Source: Gnetum montanum
Taxonomy: Eukaryota > Streptophyta > Gnetopsida > Gnetales > Gnetaceae
Length of the DNA stretch: 64,000 nucleotides
Direction: 5' to 3'
NCBI GenBank assembly: GCA_015680685.1
Contig: MNCI01001024.1
Location: 22,553-86,552, forward strand
Shown here: one piece after another, positions 33,900-45,260 of the stretch
Layout of the letters: the number at the start of each line of letters is the position of its first letter
How positions within the stretch are numbered: the first letter of the stretch is position 1
Program-made: the position numbers and the translations under genes
The notes under the pieces: model-generated
Databases searched by the model: none
What the model was told of the DNA's origin: nothing
Seen by the model: the letters and a program-made list of their open reading frames with translations, nothing else

Positions 33900-35070
33900 A
33901 TTCTTATTAAAAGAGGTTAGTTATCAAATCTCAGCTTTTATGTTTGAGATATCTTATTTCACTTTAGTATGAATAGCATCTAACTTAGAAATTATAATTT
34001 TATTTTCCTTTCTAATAAAATGATGTAATTGAATATTTTCTTCTTTAAATTTGTTATACCTTTTGTTACACTTACCATCTTCTTCAGCCACATGTAAGGA
34101 ATTTTGATCTATAAGTGCCATGCATATGAGGTGTGAATCTTTGGAAGAATTGCATGCTTCTTCTTTACTTTGATCACCATCATCCTAACTTGTATAAAAG
34201 TTGGTCTTTTTCAATTTTTCATCATTGGATTTATTTCTTAATTGTACCTTGCTATCACTAGGACATTTGAAGGTCATATGACCCCTTCCTCCACAAACCC
34301 AACATTCTATAGAAGAGAAATCTAGGTTAGAATTTAAAATTTTTTTTACCTCTTTCTCTACCTTTAAGTAGATTGGATATTTTTTTTAATGCCCTCTTGT
34401 TTCATCTTGCTAGTAATCATTATAGCTTTCTTAAGAGAAGGGCAATCTCATCTTCACTGCTCTCATCATGCTCATTGGACTCCTTCTTTGTGGAGGCAAT
34501 CTTTAGAGCTATAGGTTTTTCTTAGATTTTTCCTTCACTTATGAGACTCATTTCATAAGTAATGAGAGCACTTTGAAGTTCTTCAAATTTTAAGGTTGAG
34601 AAATTCCTAATCTCCTCCATAGCTGTGACCTTTAGTCTGACTTCTAATTGTAGATTTTGGATCATTTTGATGATGACATTACTTTCGAGAAAATCTTTAT
34701 CTATTCCTCTAATAGCTACAATAAGATCATTAGCTCTATAGAAATAATCTTTTATTTTCTCACCTTCTCTCACTTTGAGTTTATTGTATTCACTTTGTAA
34801 AACTAACAAATTCAATTTCTTAACAATAGATGTTCCTTCATAGGTAGCTTCTAAGGTTTTCTAAATTTCTTTGGCCATTTTACATTCGCTACTTTATTAA
34901 ATTTAGATTTATTTAATGCACAATATAAATAATTTTTTTTATTTTTAATCAAACATGAACTTATCCTTTTCCCCTTATGTCCATTTGTTGTGAGGCTTGA
35001 TGATGCCGATGGAGCTGTCAACCAGTAGAGTGTAACCTTCAAGGATGGGCTTCCACACTTCAAACTCCAT
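33900..35070 (-). pseudogene. Copia J gag remnant
   Basis: Read on the minus strand, the ATG at 35070 opens MEFEVWKPILEGYTLL. The same frame, with stops, reaches the open stretch 34815-34522 (SEYNKLKVREGEKIKDYF, ELQSALITYEM), the pattern of copia UBN2-type Gag. A CCHC zinc knuckle, CWVCGGRGHMTFKC, follows at 34304-34263 in another frame. A coiled-coil-like tail runs to about 33900. Gag would form the particle and bind RNA. The 5' LTR and leader are missing: the ATG lies only about 20 bp from gypsy F sequence. Confidence 0.75.
34263..34304 (-). other. CCHC zinc knuckle of copia J gag
   Basis: C-x2-C-x4-H-x4-C spacing is exact in the translated minus strand. It is the canonical retroviral nucleocapsid motif, in contrast to the shorter motif of the gypsy elements in this window. 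Confidence 0.85.
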
Positions 35071-35088
35071 GGATTCAAAGAATCCTTG

Positions 35089-36642
35089 CATTCTTAGTTC
35101 CTTTTCAATCTACCATTATCAAATTAAATTCCTGTAAGATCGCATGCCACTACATGAAATAGGGGCTTACCATTGCCTTATTCACAAGGAACCAAATTAC
35201 ACTGTGGTTAGTGTGCATAAACACCTTGTATCCAAGCACATAGTGCCTAAATTTTTTCAAGGAATACACCACTACCATGAGCTCTTTCTCTATGGTAGTG
35301 TAATTAAATTGTGCACTTACAATGCTTTTTATTACACAGTGGATGTGGTAAGGATGTTTTTTATCATCCAACTATGTGAGCATGGCTTCCAAGGCATAAT
35401 TGGATGCATCCATCATGATATGCAAGGGTCTAAACCAGTTAGGTGCTTGTAGGTTTGGAGTTTCCATAGGCTTTTTCTTGAGTTGTTAGAATGCATGCTC
35501 TTTTTTCTTAGCCTAGAAAAATGAAGCATCCTTCTTTGTTAGCTCAACCAATAGTTTGATGATCCTAGAGAAATTCTCAATGAAGCACCAATAATAGGCA
35601 ATATGGCTAACTAATTACCTCACATCTTTAATAATTTTAGGTTATCTGATAATTCCTTGAATGATCCTTTTTTTAAGATCCACATCAATCCATTTTAGAG
35701 ATATCCTATGTCCCAACTCAATGCCCTCTTAGACCATCAAGTGACCTTTTTGCCAATTAAGCTTAAGATTTTTCCCCATGCACCTATTTAGTACTTGCTC
35801 AAGATGGTCTAGGGCTTACTAAAATGTAGCCCTATATATGGAGAATTCATCCTAAAGACTTCCACCTTGCTACCAATACATTGTTGGATGATGCTTAGGA
35901 CAAGGCATTGGAATGTTGTAGGAAAATTTCATAGGCCAAACAACATCTTTCTTTATGCAAAAGTCCCCCAAGGATTCATGAATGTATTTTTGGCCTGATC
36001 TTTAGGTGTAATATGGATTTGGTTTTAGCCACTATAATCATCTAGAAATCTATAGAAATAATTCCCAGAAATGATATCCAACACTTGGTTCACAAATGTC
36101 AATGCAGAGTGCTACTTGTATGTTGTCATGTTCAACAACCTAAAATCAATACAAATCCTCCATTTATCATCTTTCTTTGGCACTATCATTTGTGCGATAA
36201 CCCACTCACTATTCTCAATGGGGTAGATGAACCTTGGTTTGAGGAATTATTCAATTTTCTCTTTGACAATTTGCTTCAACTTAAGGTTTAACCACTACTG
36301 TGGTTGCCTCTTTAGCTTGATGGAGGCATTTGTGTAGATGTGGATTTGGCATATCTATGGATCAATTTTAGTTAGCTCATGATATAACTAGGCATAGGTT
36401 TTTGGCTATTTGTTAACCACCTCCAAAAATTTCTTTTTCTACATAAGAGCAAGGTTGGCATTCATAGTGATCGATTTGCCATTTTTTTAGGAAAGCATAT
36501 TTCATGTTGGTTGGTAGAGTTTTTAACTAAAGGAGCTTCTATTTAAAGCTCTTAGGGATTTTGAGATCTTCCTAATTGGTGTTATCAGGTGATGGATTTG
36601 TTCCATTTTATCCATGCCTTCAATGTAGGCACTGTAGCAATA
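35089..36642 (-). pseudogene. Gypsy element F: linker, RT and RNase H (minus strand)
   Basis: Reading from 36642 downwards: YSAYIEGMDK linker, an RT N-terminal part (RFIYPIENSEWV, near 36230; WRICIDFRLLN), SGxNQIHIT, then a diverged middle. Next comes the RNase H end (MDDKKHPYHIH, KFRHYVLGYKVFMHTNHS, 35371-35150), cut off near 35089 in the segment equivalent to DRKGTKNV of B. Integrase is missing. Its 5' continuation is at 44969-45260 beyond G. Stops are common. Confidence 0.8.
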
Positions 36643-36647
36643 GAAAA

Positions 36648-37931
36648 TGTTGGTGGCTAAAAACACCGAGAGGTCTTTGGGCACACAACCTAACCTTGGA
36701 TTTGTGCGAGGGCCGTGCTAAAGAAAATGGATTCAGGGTGCCTTGAATGATCTGGTCAATTAGATAGGGACTTAACTAGTGTACAATAACCATTTTGCAA
36801 ACAATGATTTTGAATGGAACACCTGGTGGTAAAATAAAAGAAAACGTAATGTGCACAATAGTAGAAACATGCTAAAGCACATAACGGGATAGTGGACATG
36901 ATTGAATGCTTGACAATGCCAAAAAATAAATGTTGTAATCAGAAAAATAGAGGTTTGAATAGGAAGATGCATTTCCTCAAAAAAAGAAAGCATAGCTAAT
37001 TCATATAGGTATACAGAGCGTACAATAGGTGCAGTGGGAGTGCAATCACAGCCTCGATGGTGTCAGGCTATGAAGTCTGGTGCTTACTCTGATGAACTGT
37101 GCCTACTGGGTTAGTAGCCATGGTGTACTCTGTGATGTTGTATAGATATGCAATGGGGCTGTAGTGTGCCGCATGATGTTGATGTGCTTCTCTATTGGTA
37201 TGGTGTGCTCTAGATATTGTTCATCCATAGAGATAGGTGCCAGGATGCCAAAGTGCCAAAAATGCCAAATGGAAGTGCCAACTACCTCTTTGGTGAAAGA
37301 AAAAGCTAACCACCTTTCTAAAAGAAGTCACAAGGGTATTTATAAGGCTAAGATTAGCCAAAAATGTAGAGCATTGTAGCTCTACGTGTTGCATTGTAGT
37401 GCTATGCTACACTGTAACCCTGGGTGTTGCACTGTAGCGCTACGCTACACTATAGCACTACCCTACACTATAGTGTGGTAGTGTGCTATATTGCGCTATG
37501 CTACACAGCGTAGTAGGGAGTTACATTGTAACACTATGCTACACTGTAGCATGGCAGTGTGCTACGCTGCACTATGCTACACAGCATAGCAGGGAGTTGG
37601 ACTATAGCATGGTAGTGTGCTACACTATGCTATGCTACATAGCATAGTTGGGAGTTTCACTATAGTGCTATGCTACATTGTAGCACGTCAATATTGTACA
37701 CTGTGCTATGCTACACAACGTAGTAGAGTGCTACGTTTCTCTATGCTACATAGTGTAGGAGGGTGCTACAGAAAGTGCTATTGTCCTGACAGTTAGAATA
37801 ATTTTTCAAGTCTGGTAGTTTGGTGGAAGCTACACTCAACACTTGGAAAAATATGGGCAAAGTGTCATCATTTTGACACTTAGCCAAATTTGTAGTTGAG
37901 ATACCGAGACCCAAAATTTTTTGGTGTTTCA
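36648..37931 (-). repeat. Element G 3' LTR
   Basis: It runs from TGTTGGTGGC to GGTGTTTCA on the plus strand. TATAAATA (minus) is at 37337-37344. The array of GTAGCGCTAC-type words lies directly upstream of it in transcription sense (37371-37769). The polypurine tract is next to 37931. Confidence 0.9.
37371..37769. repeat. GTAGCGCTAC / CACTGTAGC array in the G 3' LTR
   Basis: About 400 bp built from variants of GCACTGTAGCGCTATGCTAC and GTGTGCTAC, with CpG positions partly turned to CA/TG. It contains many self-complementary words. It lies just upstream of the minus-strand TATA box. Confidence 0.9.
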
Positions 37932-37946
37932 ATGGCCCCTCTTTGT
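37932..37946 (-). other. Polypurine tract of element G
   Basis: The minus strand reads AAAGAGGGGCCAT immediately before the 3' LTR start TGAAACACC. It would prime plus-strand DNA synthesis. Confidence 0.65.
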
Positions 37947-39639
37947 TGACGTCTGGAGGAGTGGCTCGAGAGATGTCGACAAAGAATTACAAAACACCAT
38001 AGCAAACATGCCATCAACATCACTCATTCATATAAGATCAGATATCATTTGGCCATGTTCAAGAGTGTTATGAGAATAAGGTTATGCTAAGGGACAAGGG
38101 GTATAGGCGATGCTAGGAAGATGAAATGAAAACTGTGGAAATGAAATCCAAATAGTGGTTCATGACGTAAAACACAAAGTCAACATGGCTGATGGTGACC
38201 ATGGCATGAAGTAGATTGCCCCTGAAATGTTGGCCTTTCATCAGAGTATTCATGGGAGGATCAAAGTCGATCCAAGGATGAGCCAATTGTGAAGCTACAA
38301 TCTTGTTGATTTGTTTTTTACTGTGAGGCAAACCTTCTTTGGGTTCAGCTTACTACTGAATACTAGTTGCAATTTTTTTTTTTGTATGTGAGGTGAACCT
38401 TATTTGTGTTTAGCCTACCATTGAATACTAGCTATAATTTGTCCATCGAGAAGATGGGCTTTGTTTTGATGCATCCACATTGCATTTGTAGGATAGGTGT
38501 TTCCTCCTCAGGATGTGTTGTGTTACATCGACCATGGGTTCAATGGTTGATGTGAAGAGAATGTCATGTGTGCCATAGTGTGTATGCATTAGAGGAGTGT
38601 GAAATCATGAGTATGAGAAGGATGATAGGATATTGGAATGAAGGAATGAATGTGCATAGGCTGTAATAGGGATAAGGGGGATGTGCACTCTTGAGTGGGT
38701 GAACTAGTCCAATCATACACATCAAAGCAATGTGGTGACTTGTTGTTGTGATGAGATGCACCTTTGCATAACTGCCTCCAAGGCTTCGTCCTAAAAACAC
38801 AAATCAAAGAGGACAAGAAAACCAATAAACATGAAATGCAAGTGCAAATGCTAGATGTGAAGATGCTACAGGTGAAAAACTATGAAGATGCTGTAAATGT
38901 ATCGAATGTTGTGCTAGTCGTAAGTGCTCAGGAAGCTGGTGAAAGTGCCAGGGCAATGATGCTACAACTCTTTTAAATGCCACACTAATGGTAAGTGCTC
39001 AAAAAGAATCATTGGAATGGTGGGAGGTGATAATGCTGTGAGTTCTCCCAAGGCGATGGAAAGTGTTTGAATCAGATAAGCTACATGCTAGTTTAAAGTC
39101 TTGGTAGAGTGTGAACCCAATTTAATGTCCTGGTAGACCATGATGTGCTAGTTTCTAGTCCTAGCAGACTGTTGGATGCTATTTTAATGTCATAGTAGAT
39201 AGTAGATGTTGTGCCAATTTAACATTATGACCCAAGGATGAGTTGTGCCAATTTATAGTTATAGCGGACTATCTATGCTAGTTTATAGTCATAGTGGACC
39301 GGTGCTTACCTTGCTTGTGTAAGGTGAAATGTTGCATGCATGGTCATGTTATGTGCCTACAAGATCCTGCAAAAAATCAACTAGAAAGAAAACAACATCA
39401 AGCAATACCTATTGTAAATAGAGTTAAAATGGATGAATGAAAGGAAACTAATGCAAAAACTGATAGTTTTAGGTCGTTCTGGGCCGTAGGCTATTTTGAG
39501 GCCTTTTCGAGTCATAGGCTAGTTTAAGGCCTTTTTAGGCCATGTTTTTTTGTAGTTTTTTCAAATGCAATGCATAAGATAAGTATATGGATGTGTAAAC
39601 AACGTAGAAGTGTGTAAAAAAAGCAAAGTAGTGTGTAAA
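37947..39639 (-). other. Element G non-coding 3' internal region
   Basis: About 1.7 kb between the protease frame and the polypurine tract. It has no recognisable coding domain and includes the 30 bp repeat array at 39087-39302. Confidence 0.6.
39087..39302. repeat. ~31 bp tandem repeat, seven units
   Basis: Units start with GCTAGTTT or GCCAATTT at 39087, 39117, 39147, 39177, 39212, 39246 and 39277. Each has a core like TAGTCATAGTGGAC. Two more units with the same core occur inside the gag frame at 42486 and 42516. Confidence 0.8.
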
Positions 39640-42600
39640 CTAGGCAATTAGGTGAAATGTAGATGCATGAACAAACGGAACCCAAGAAAAAACCGAAAAT
39701 GCATGGCCAATGGAGGCAAGGGATGAACTAGTGTGTAACATGTTTTTGACCAAAGATAAGTCTTGATCATGTAGTTTCATCCTAACCCAATGTGGATTAG
39801 GAGGTGTGCAAGGTTTAGGGTTCTCTAGGAGGCTGTTGGCTTCAATCACTCGTTCATGTGTGTTAGCCTTAGGTGCTGCATTGGTTGCCGTAGGTGTATC
39901 ACCAAGAAACTCCTCTTTCAAAATTTATGCCATATGTGTGTCATGGATAGTCGAAAAGGAAGTGTTATTACCATGGATGATAACTTGAACACCTTCATAT
40001 GGAAGGTGGATTTCTTGGTGGATGGGAGAGGAGATGGCCCTTAGTTGGGCTAGCCAAGGCCTACCTAGAATCATGTTGAAACCTAGCATCTCCTCTATGA
40101 TTGTGAAATCTTCACTAGTGGGGAATTTCTCTCCTACCACAAAGGCTAAGTTGATTGTACCCTTGATTATGACACATGATCCGTTGAAGGATTTTAGACA
40201 CATGGTTTTGGTTGGCCTGATTTCATCTGCCAGACCTAGTTTTTTGATGATGAAGTACAGGACTACATTTGTTGTTGCACCATCATCGACATGCACTCTA
40301 CAGATTGTGCACTACCCAACACAAATGCTAATGGAGAGTGGAGCTATAGTGACCTCCCCTTATTCGGAGTTAAATTTGATTGCATCATCATGAAAGGCTA
40401 GAGTTGTTGAACCTGATTCTTGTGGTGTAGGGAGCAACATTATTGCATGGATGGATGTCTCATCTGCGGGGATTTCCTCCGTAACAAGAATGGAGGCTAA
40501 CATTTGGGCCAAGGCTTGGTGGTGAGTAGCTAAGGTCATGACTAGGTTGTACAAGCTCAATGCTATGTTCTTTTGTTTGAGCATTTGTTTCACCTAGGTT
40601 AGTGCAGCTACAAAGTCCTTGTCATTGGCTATTGTGTTGGCGTTGACTTCCTCCATGTGGTTTCAGAGACAGATCACTCACGAAGGGGACTTGGGCTTGG
40701 TTTTCTTAGCTTGTTTGGGGGTAGGGGCCCTAGTGTTTAGTTTTTGCTTATTAGTCATGGATTTTTCTTTAGCCATGGGGGTTGCGATGTTCTCATTTAT
40801 ATTCTTGTGTTGCCATTTGGTAGGCCCACTCGGGTTGCTAGTGGGGTTGACCCTTGAGGGAGGACAAATTAATACATTGCTTGCTATTGGGCTTTGGGTA
40901 GCTGACGGGCCATCACTTTGTGGCATCCTTATGACAAATGGTGGTTTAGGTAGAGTTGTTATATGGTCAACGCGTTGTGGAACCTTGAGAATGAAAGGTT
41001 GCTTAGCAGTTGTTGTTGCATCATGCCAGTTTAACGTCTTAGCATATGGTTGCTATGGAACTTTGACTACAAATGGTTTTGTAGGTAGTTGAGGTGGCAC
41101 TTTGATAACAAAGGGAGACCTCTTACTTGTGGAGGTGGAGGGGACCCTTACCTTGCTAGGAGGCACACGGGTCACAAAAGGTTGTTGCATAGGTTTAGAC
41201 TTGCCACCTATACTAATGGAATTTATGACATAGGAGGCATCATCTATGTTGGATTGACTCACCATGTTGATCACCAATTGGTCACATTCTATCATTCTCT
41301 GCAAGTCAACCTGCAAGGCACGATAGTTATTTGTACTATGACTAGCCAATTGGTGGTAATGACAACATTGGTCCAGCTTGAAGTGTTGTTGAACTGGGGG
41401 CTCATTTAACATTTCTAAAGTGGGGTTCCTTAGTAGTTCATAGTACCTATCATGTTTTTGGCAAGTAATTTCCAATACATGTTTGTGTTGGATTTGCACA
41501 GCTTTCAAGAGTTGCTCTAGTAGTTTAGAGGGTTGCGCCAGTAGTGGTGTATACTTTGAGTGGTCCTTATGTTGAAAGTTGTTCCTTCGAGTAGCCCCTA
41601 TCAATGTAGGTTAGTTGGTAGTAGAATTGGTGGTTTTATCAGCTAGGGCCTTGGGCTACTTAGCTATCAGGCCCCAGTTGGTTGCTTTTGTGCTTGTGGC
41701 CATTGTTATCACTGTTGTGTTTTTCTTGCAAGCATGTTGATTTCTGTAGGCTACATAGGCTAGATCATTGCTAGCTTGCACTACTTCCTCTATGCCTTTT
41801 GTTTGGGCAAAGGCTTGGAAAATAGACTTCGGGGCTAGATAATACAGTTTGAACTTGATGAAGTCATTCACTACACCTTTGAAGATAGCTAGTAAGTGTG
41901 TCTCCACTAAGGGTTCATGCATTTCACTCAATGCAACATTCCAACGTTGGAGGAATTTTGACACAGGCTCTAGAGGCCCCTACTTAACTTGCATCACCTA
42001 ATCGAGGGTTCCTTCAGGCTTTAGGTTGTACTTAAAGTACAACACAAAATTTCTTATGAGATCCTCCAAAGAGGAGATTGAGGCATTAGGTAACGCACGA
42101 TACCAATCTAAGGCCTTGCCAGTGAGTGACACAGGGAAAACATGTATGATGGCATGTTGCCAACCTTGCAGGAGTAGGCATTCAAATCGAAATATGACCA
42201 AGTGTGCATTGGGATACCCTTCTCTATTGTACTTGGTAAATTGAGGCAGTTGGGCCCCAGTTGGAAGAGTTAGGGATGGTACCATAGGACTTATGAGGCC
42301 ATCTCCATAGAAGTCCACCACCTTGATGGTGTCGGAGGAGGTAGCCTTAAGTTGGTTCATCTCCTCTATCAAGCTTTGGATTAGCTGGAATGCTTGATCC
42401 AAGCTTGAGGATGTGCTAGCCTATTGCATTGGCTAGGCTTGTGTTGGTTGGATAACATGGGGTTGAATTTTTGGTTGTGGAATCTGCCAGTTTAATGTCG
42501 TACTAGATGGGTGTTGCTAGTTTAACGTCATAGTGGACGATTGCTAATGTATTGGTTAAGTGATGGGTGTGGTGATTGGAGTGGGACACACATGGGTGGG

Positions 42601-43176
42601 TTGGACAGACACTATAGACATCGATGAGACATGAGGGATGTAGGATGCCTGAGTTGTTCGGGGTTGGGAGGTGGTCGCTACATGAGCATAGTATTGGGAA
42701 AATGCATTAGTTGCTTATGAGGAAGGCTGAATTGGCATGGTCACCATCTCTGAGGGGATGGGTGGACCAAATTAAGGAGGGGCTATGATCAGGAGTGGTT
42801 GTTGGAAGATGATGTGGAGGGGGCTCTCATGCTCGGAGTGGGTCTCGAACTCATCTTCCTCCTTCTGTGAGGCTTCCTCATATGTTGCTTTTTCATCATG
42901 CTTGTTTGAATGGATGAGTTGGGACAAAAATTGGTGGTAGGACTCCATGAGTGGGATTATGTTAAACAAGGAGGGATTGTATTCCTGTTCATTCCGATGG
43001 ACTCGTTCGTAGTCCTGTTTTGCCTCCAAATTGAGATAATCCACTAGTAGTCCTGCTTGGATTTTGGCACAAACAAAATTGTATTGTTTGTGGCTTAATG
43101 CGACATGCTTTCACTAGATTATGGTATCAAATGTGTTAAACACCAACATGGAAGGTTGATCTAGATTCATATTCAT
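39640..43176 (-). pseudogene. Element G gag-protease frame, broken only by point stops
   Basis: The minus-strand frame from the ATG at 43176 to 39640 keeps phase over about 1179 codons; the open pieces at 43044, 42402, 41964, 41604, 40926, 40593, 40296 and 39921 share it. An acidic N-terminal part is followed by the gag core (LPQFTKYNREGYPNAHL, GKALDWYRALPN, 42240-42060), helical parts, a Pro/Lys-rich segment with KVP repeats, and a protease region with MHVDDGATTN (D-D-G at 40287-40279) and MILGRPWL. Every internal stop examined can come from CAG, CAA or CGA by one C-to-T change. No zinc knuckle was found. Confidence 0.85.
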
Positions 43177-43382
43177 AGGTCAAGTTGTGAGAGTTCTTAT
43201 TTGCAGAAAATGGCTAACTTTGAAAATGGCAGAAAAATGACTAAGTCTATCAATAGTAACAAAATGGCTAAATATAGAAATATATAGAAAATGGGTAAGT
43301 GTAACAATGTAGAAAAAAATGCTAAGTATGAAAATGCAGAAAAAATGCTAAGTATGAAAACTACTAAAAATGGCCAAATCTG

Positions 43383-43597
43383 GTGTAGCGTAACAGGGTG
43401 TTACACTGTAACATCAGGTGCTGCACTATAGTGCTATGATGCACTGTAGTGCTATGGCTGAGTACCGCACTATAGCGCTACACTACACTGTAGCACTGCA
43501 GTGTGTTACACTACGCTACACTACACAGCGTATGCCTGCTATGCTACGCCGTATACCACCCTGCTATGTTACATGTGGTGCAGCTACTATGCTATAC
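43383..43597. repeat. Third GTAGCGCTAC-type array, in the G leader
   Basis: The same word set as in the LTR arrays (CACTGTAGCACTGCAGTGTG, ACTATAGCGCTACACTACAC) occupies about 215 bp between the primer site and the gag start, outside the LTR. It is therefore transcribed as leader RNA if G is transcribed. Confidence 0.85.
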
Positions 43598-43647
43598 AAA
43601 ACAAGTCATAACAGTTGAAAATGATACTTGACACAAACTTAGATCTA

Positions 43648-43665
43648 GCCCTCCTTCTAGCACCA
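43648..43665 (-). other. Primer-binding site of element G
   Basis: The minus strand reads TGGTGCTAGAAGGAGGGC about 20 bp inside the 5' LTR end. Its complement ends in CCA, as a tRNA 3' end must. The tRNA species was not assigned. Confidence 0.6.
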
Positions 43666-43685
43666 AAAACTCTAGTGATACAAAA

Positions 43686-44963
43686 CGTCAGTGGCTGGAA
43701 ACACCGAGAGGTCTTTGGATGCACAGTCGAACCCCAAATTCACATGAGGGTCATGCTAGAGAAAATGGATTCAGGGTGCCTTGAATGGTCTGGTCGATCA
43801 GACAAGGACTTAACCAATGTACAATAACCCTTTTGCAAAAAATGATTTGGAATGGAACACCTGATGGTAAAATAAAAGAAAACATAATGTGCATAGTAGT
43901 AGAAATGTGCTAAATGCATAACGAGATAGTGGACACAATTGAACACTTGATAATGCCAAAAAAAATAAATGCTCTAATAAGAAAAAAAGAGGGTTTGAAT
44001 AGGAAGATGCACCACCCCCAAAAAAATGAGTGTAGCTAATTCATACAGGTATACAGAGTGTACAATAAGTGCAATGGGAGCATAGTCACAGCCTTCATGG
44101 TGTTGGGCTATGAAGTCTGGTGCTCACTGTGATGAACTATGACTACTGGGTTGGTAGCCATGGTGTACTGTGTGATCTTGTACAAATCTACAATGGGGCT
44201 CTAGTGTGTTGTGCAATGTTGATGTTCTTCTCTATTGGTATGGTGTGCTCTAGATCTCATTCGTCCATGGGGATAGGTGCCAAGATGCCAAAGTGTCAAA
44301 AATGACAAATGGAAGTGCCAACTGCCTCTTTGGTGAAAAAATGAAAGCCAACCTTCTTTCTAAAAGAAGGCACAAGGTTATTTATAGGGCTAAGATTAGC
44401 CCAAAATGCAGAGCATTGTAGCTCTGGGTGTTGTACTGTAGTGCTATGCTGCACTGTAGCACTACGCTACACTATAGCTCTGGGTGTTGCACTATAGCAC
44501 TATGCTGCACTATAGCGCTACGCTCCACTATAGCATGGCAATGTGCTATGTTGTGCTACACTACACAACGTATCAGGAGTTGCACTGTAGCACTACACTA
44601 CACTATAGCCTAGAAATGTGCTATGCTACACTATAGCGTGGCAATGTGCTACACTGCGCTATGCTACACAACGTAGCAGGGAGTTGCATTGTAGCGCTAT
44701 GCTGCACTGTAGTGCGTCAGTGTGCTACATTGTGCTACGCTTCACTGTAGCACATCAGTGTGCTACACTACGCTACACTACACAACATGGTAGGGTGCTG
44801 CAGAAAGTGTCACCATCTTGATAGTTAGAACAATTTTTCAAGTCTCGGAGTTTGGTGCCAACTACACTCAACACTTGGAAAAATATGGGCAAAGTGTCAT
44901 TGTTTTGACACATAGCCAAATTTTCAGTTGAGATGCTGAGACCCAAAATTTTATGGTATTTTA
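43686..44963 (-). repeat. Element G 5' LTR
   Basis: It matches the left LTR throughout, beginning GTGGCTGGAAACACCGAGAG and ending near TTTATGGTATTTTA. The terminal TG and CA have each mutated once. TATAAATA (minus) is at 44379-44386, with the palindromic array at 44413-44799 upstream of it. Confidence 0.9.
44413..44799. repeat. GTAGCGCTAC / CACTGTAGC array in the G 5' LTR
   Basis: The counterpart of 37371-37769 with different unit order and number, so the two LTRs have changed their arrays since insertion. It lies directly upstream of the TATA box in the minus-strand sense. Confidence 0.9.
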
Positions 44964-44968
44964 GGAAA

Positions 44969-45260
44969 TTGTTAGGCTCTCAATTTATTTCATACACAAG
45001 GCTAAACTACTTTTAGGTTCAATTGTTAGCCATGGGATGCTCTCCTATTTTGTGGTTGCCATGTACAAGCACCTTTGGATTTTTGTGACATCTACAAATT
45101 ACTTGTATGCTATGATTATTGTACTTTTCACAATCCATAATTTTTGCACATAGTGACATATTTTGTAACTATACGTTGTGCATGGAACATGCTTCCTCTC
45201 TATTTTTCCAAAACTATTTTCCTTAGAAATCTCCAAGGATAAGTCTTTGATGCCTAGCTA
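44969..45260 (-). pseudogene. Gypsy element F: protease end and linker (minus strand)
   Basis: The minus strand translates as GIKDLSLEISKEN, then VPCTTY, a diverged part, RCLYMATTK and CMK*IESLT, matching the end of protease and linker in B and D. The upper border (45260) is the start of element C, so the protease active site and gag are lost or displaced. It is continuous with 36642 if G is removed. Confidence 0.8.

Larger units (their letters stand above)
36648..44963 (-). mobile_element. Element G: gag-protease LTR retrotransposon without pol (minus strand)
   Basis: Two ~1.28 kb direct repeats (36648-37931 and 43686-44963) enclose one long minus-strand frame with gag and protease and no RT, RNase H or integrase. 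Flanking 5-mers are GAAAA (36643-36647) and GGAAA (44964-44968), one base apart. Removing G plus one 5-mer rejoins the F frame exactly (IESLT...YIEGMDK), which proves the insertion and its borders. PBS and polypurine tract are at the expected ends for a minus-strand element. It resembles the TR-GAG type of non-autonomous plant elements, with protease added. Confidence 0.9.

Noticed and set aside
37371-44799. CRISPR-like or satellite reading of the GTAGC arrays
   Set aside because: There are no regular repeat-spacer units, the host is a plant, and the arrays are tied to LTR promoter positions.
43414-44821. ORFs of 60-70 codons rich in Ala, Cys, His and Tyr
   Set aside because: They are translations of the palindromic arrays of element G and change frame and sequence between the copies.
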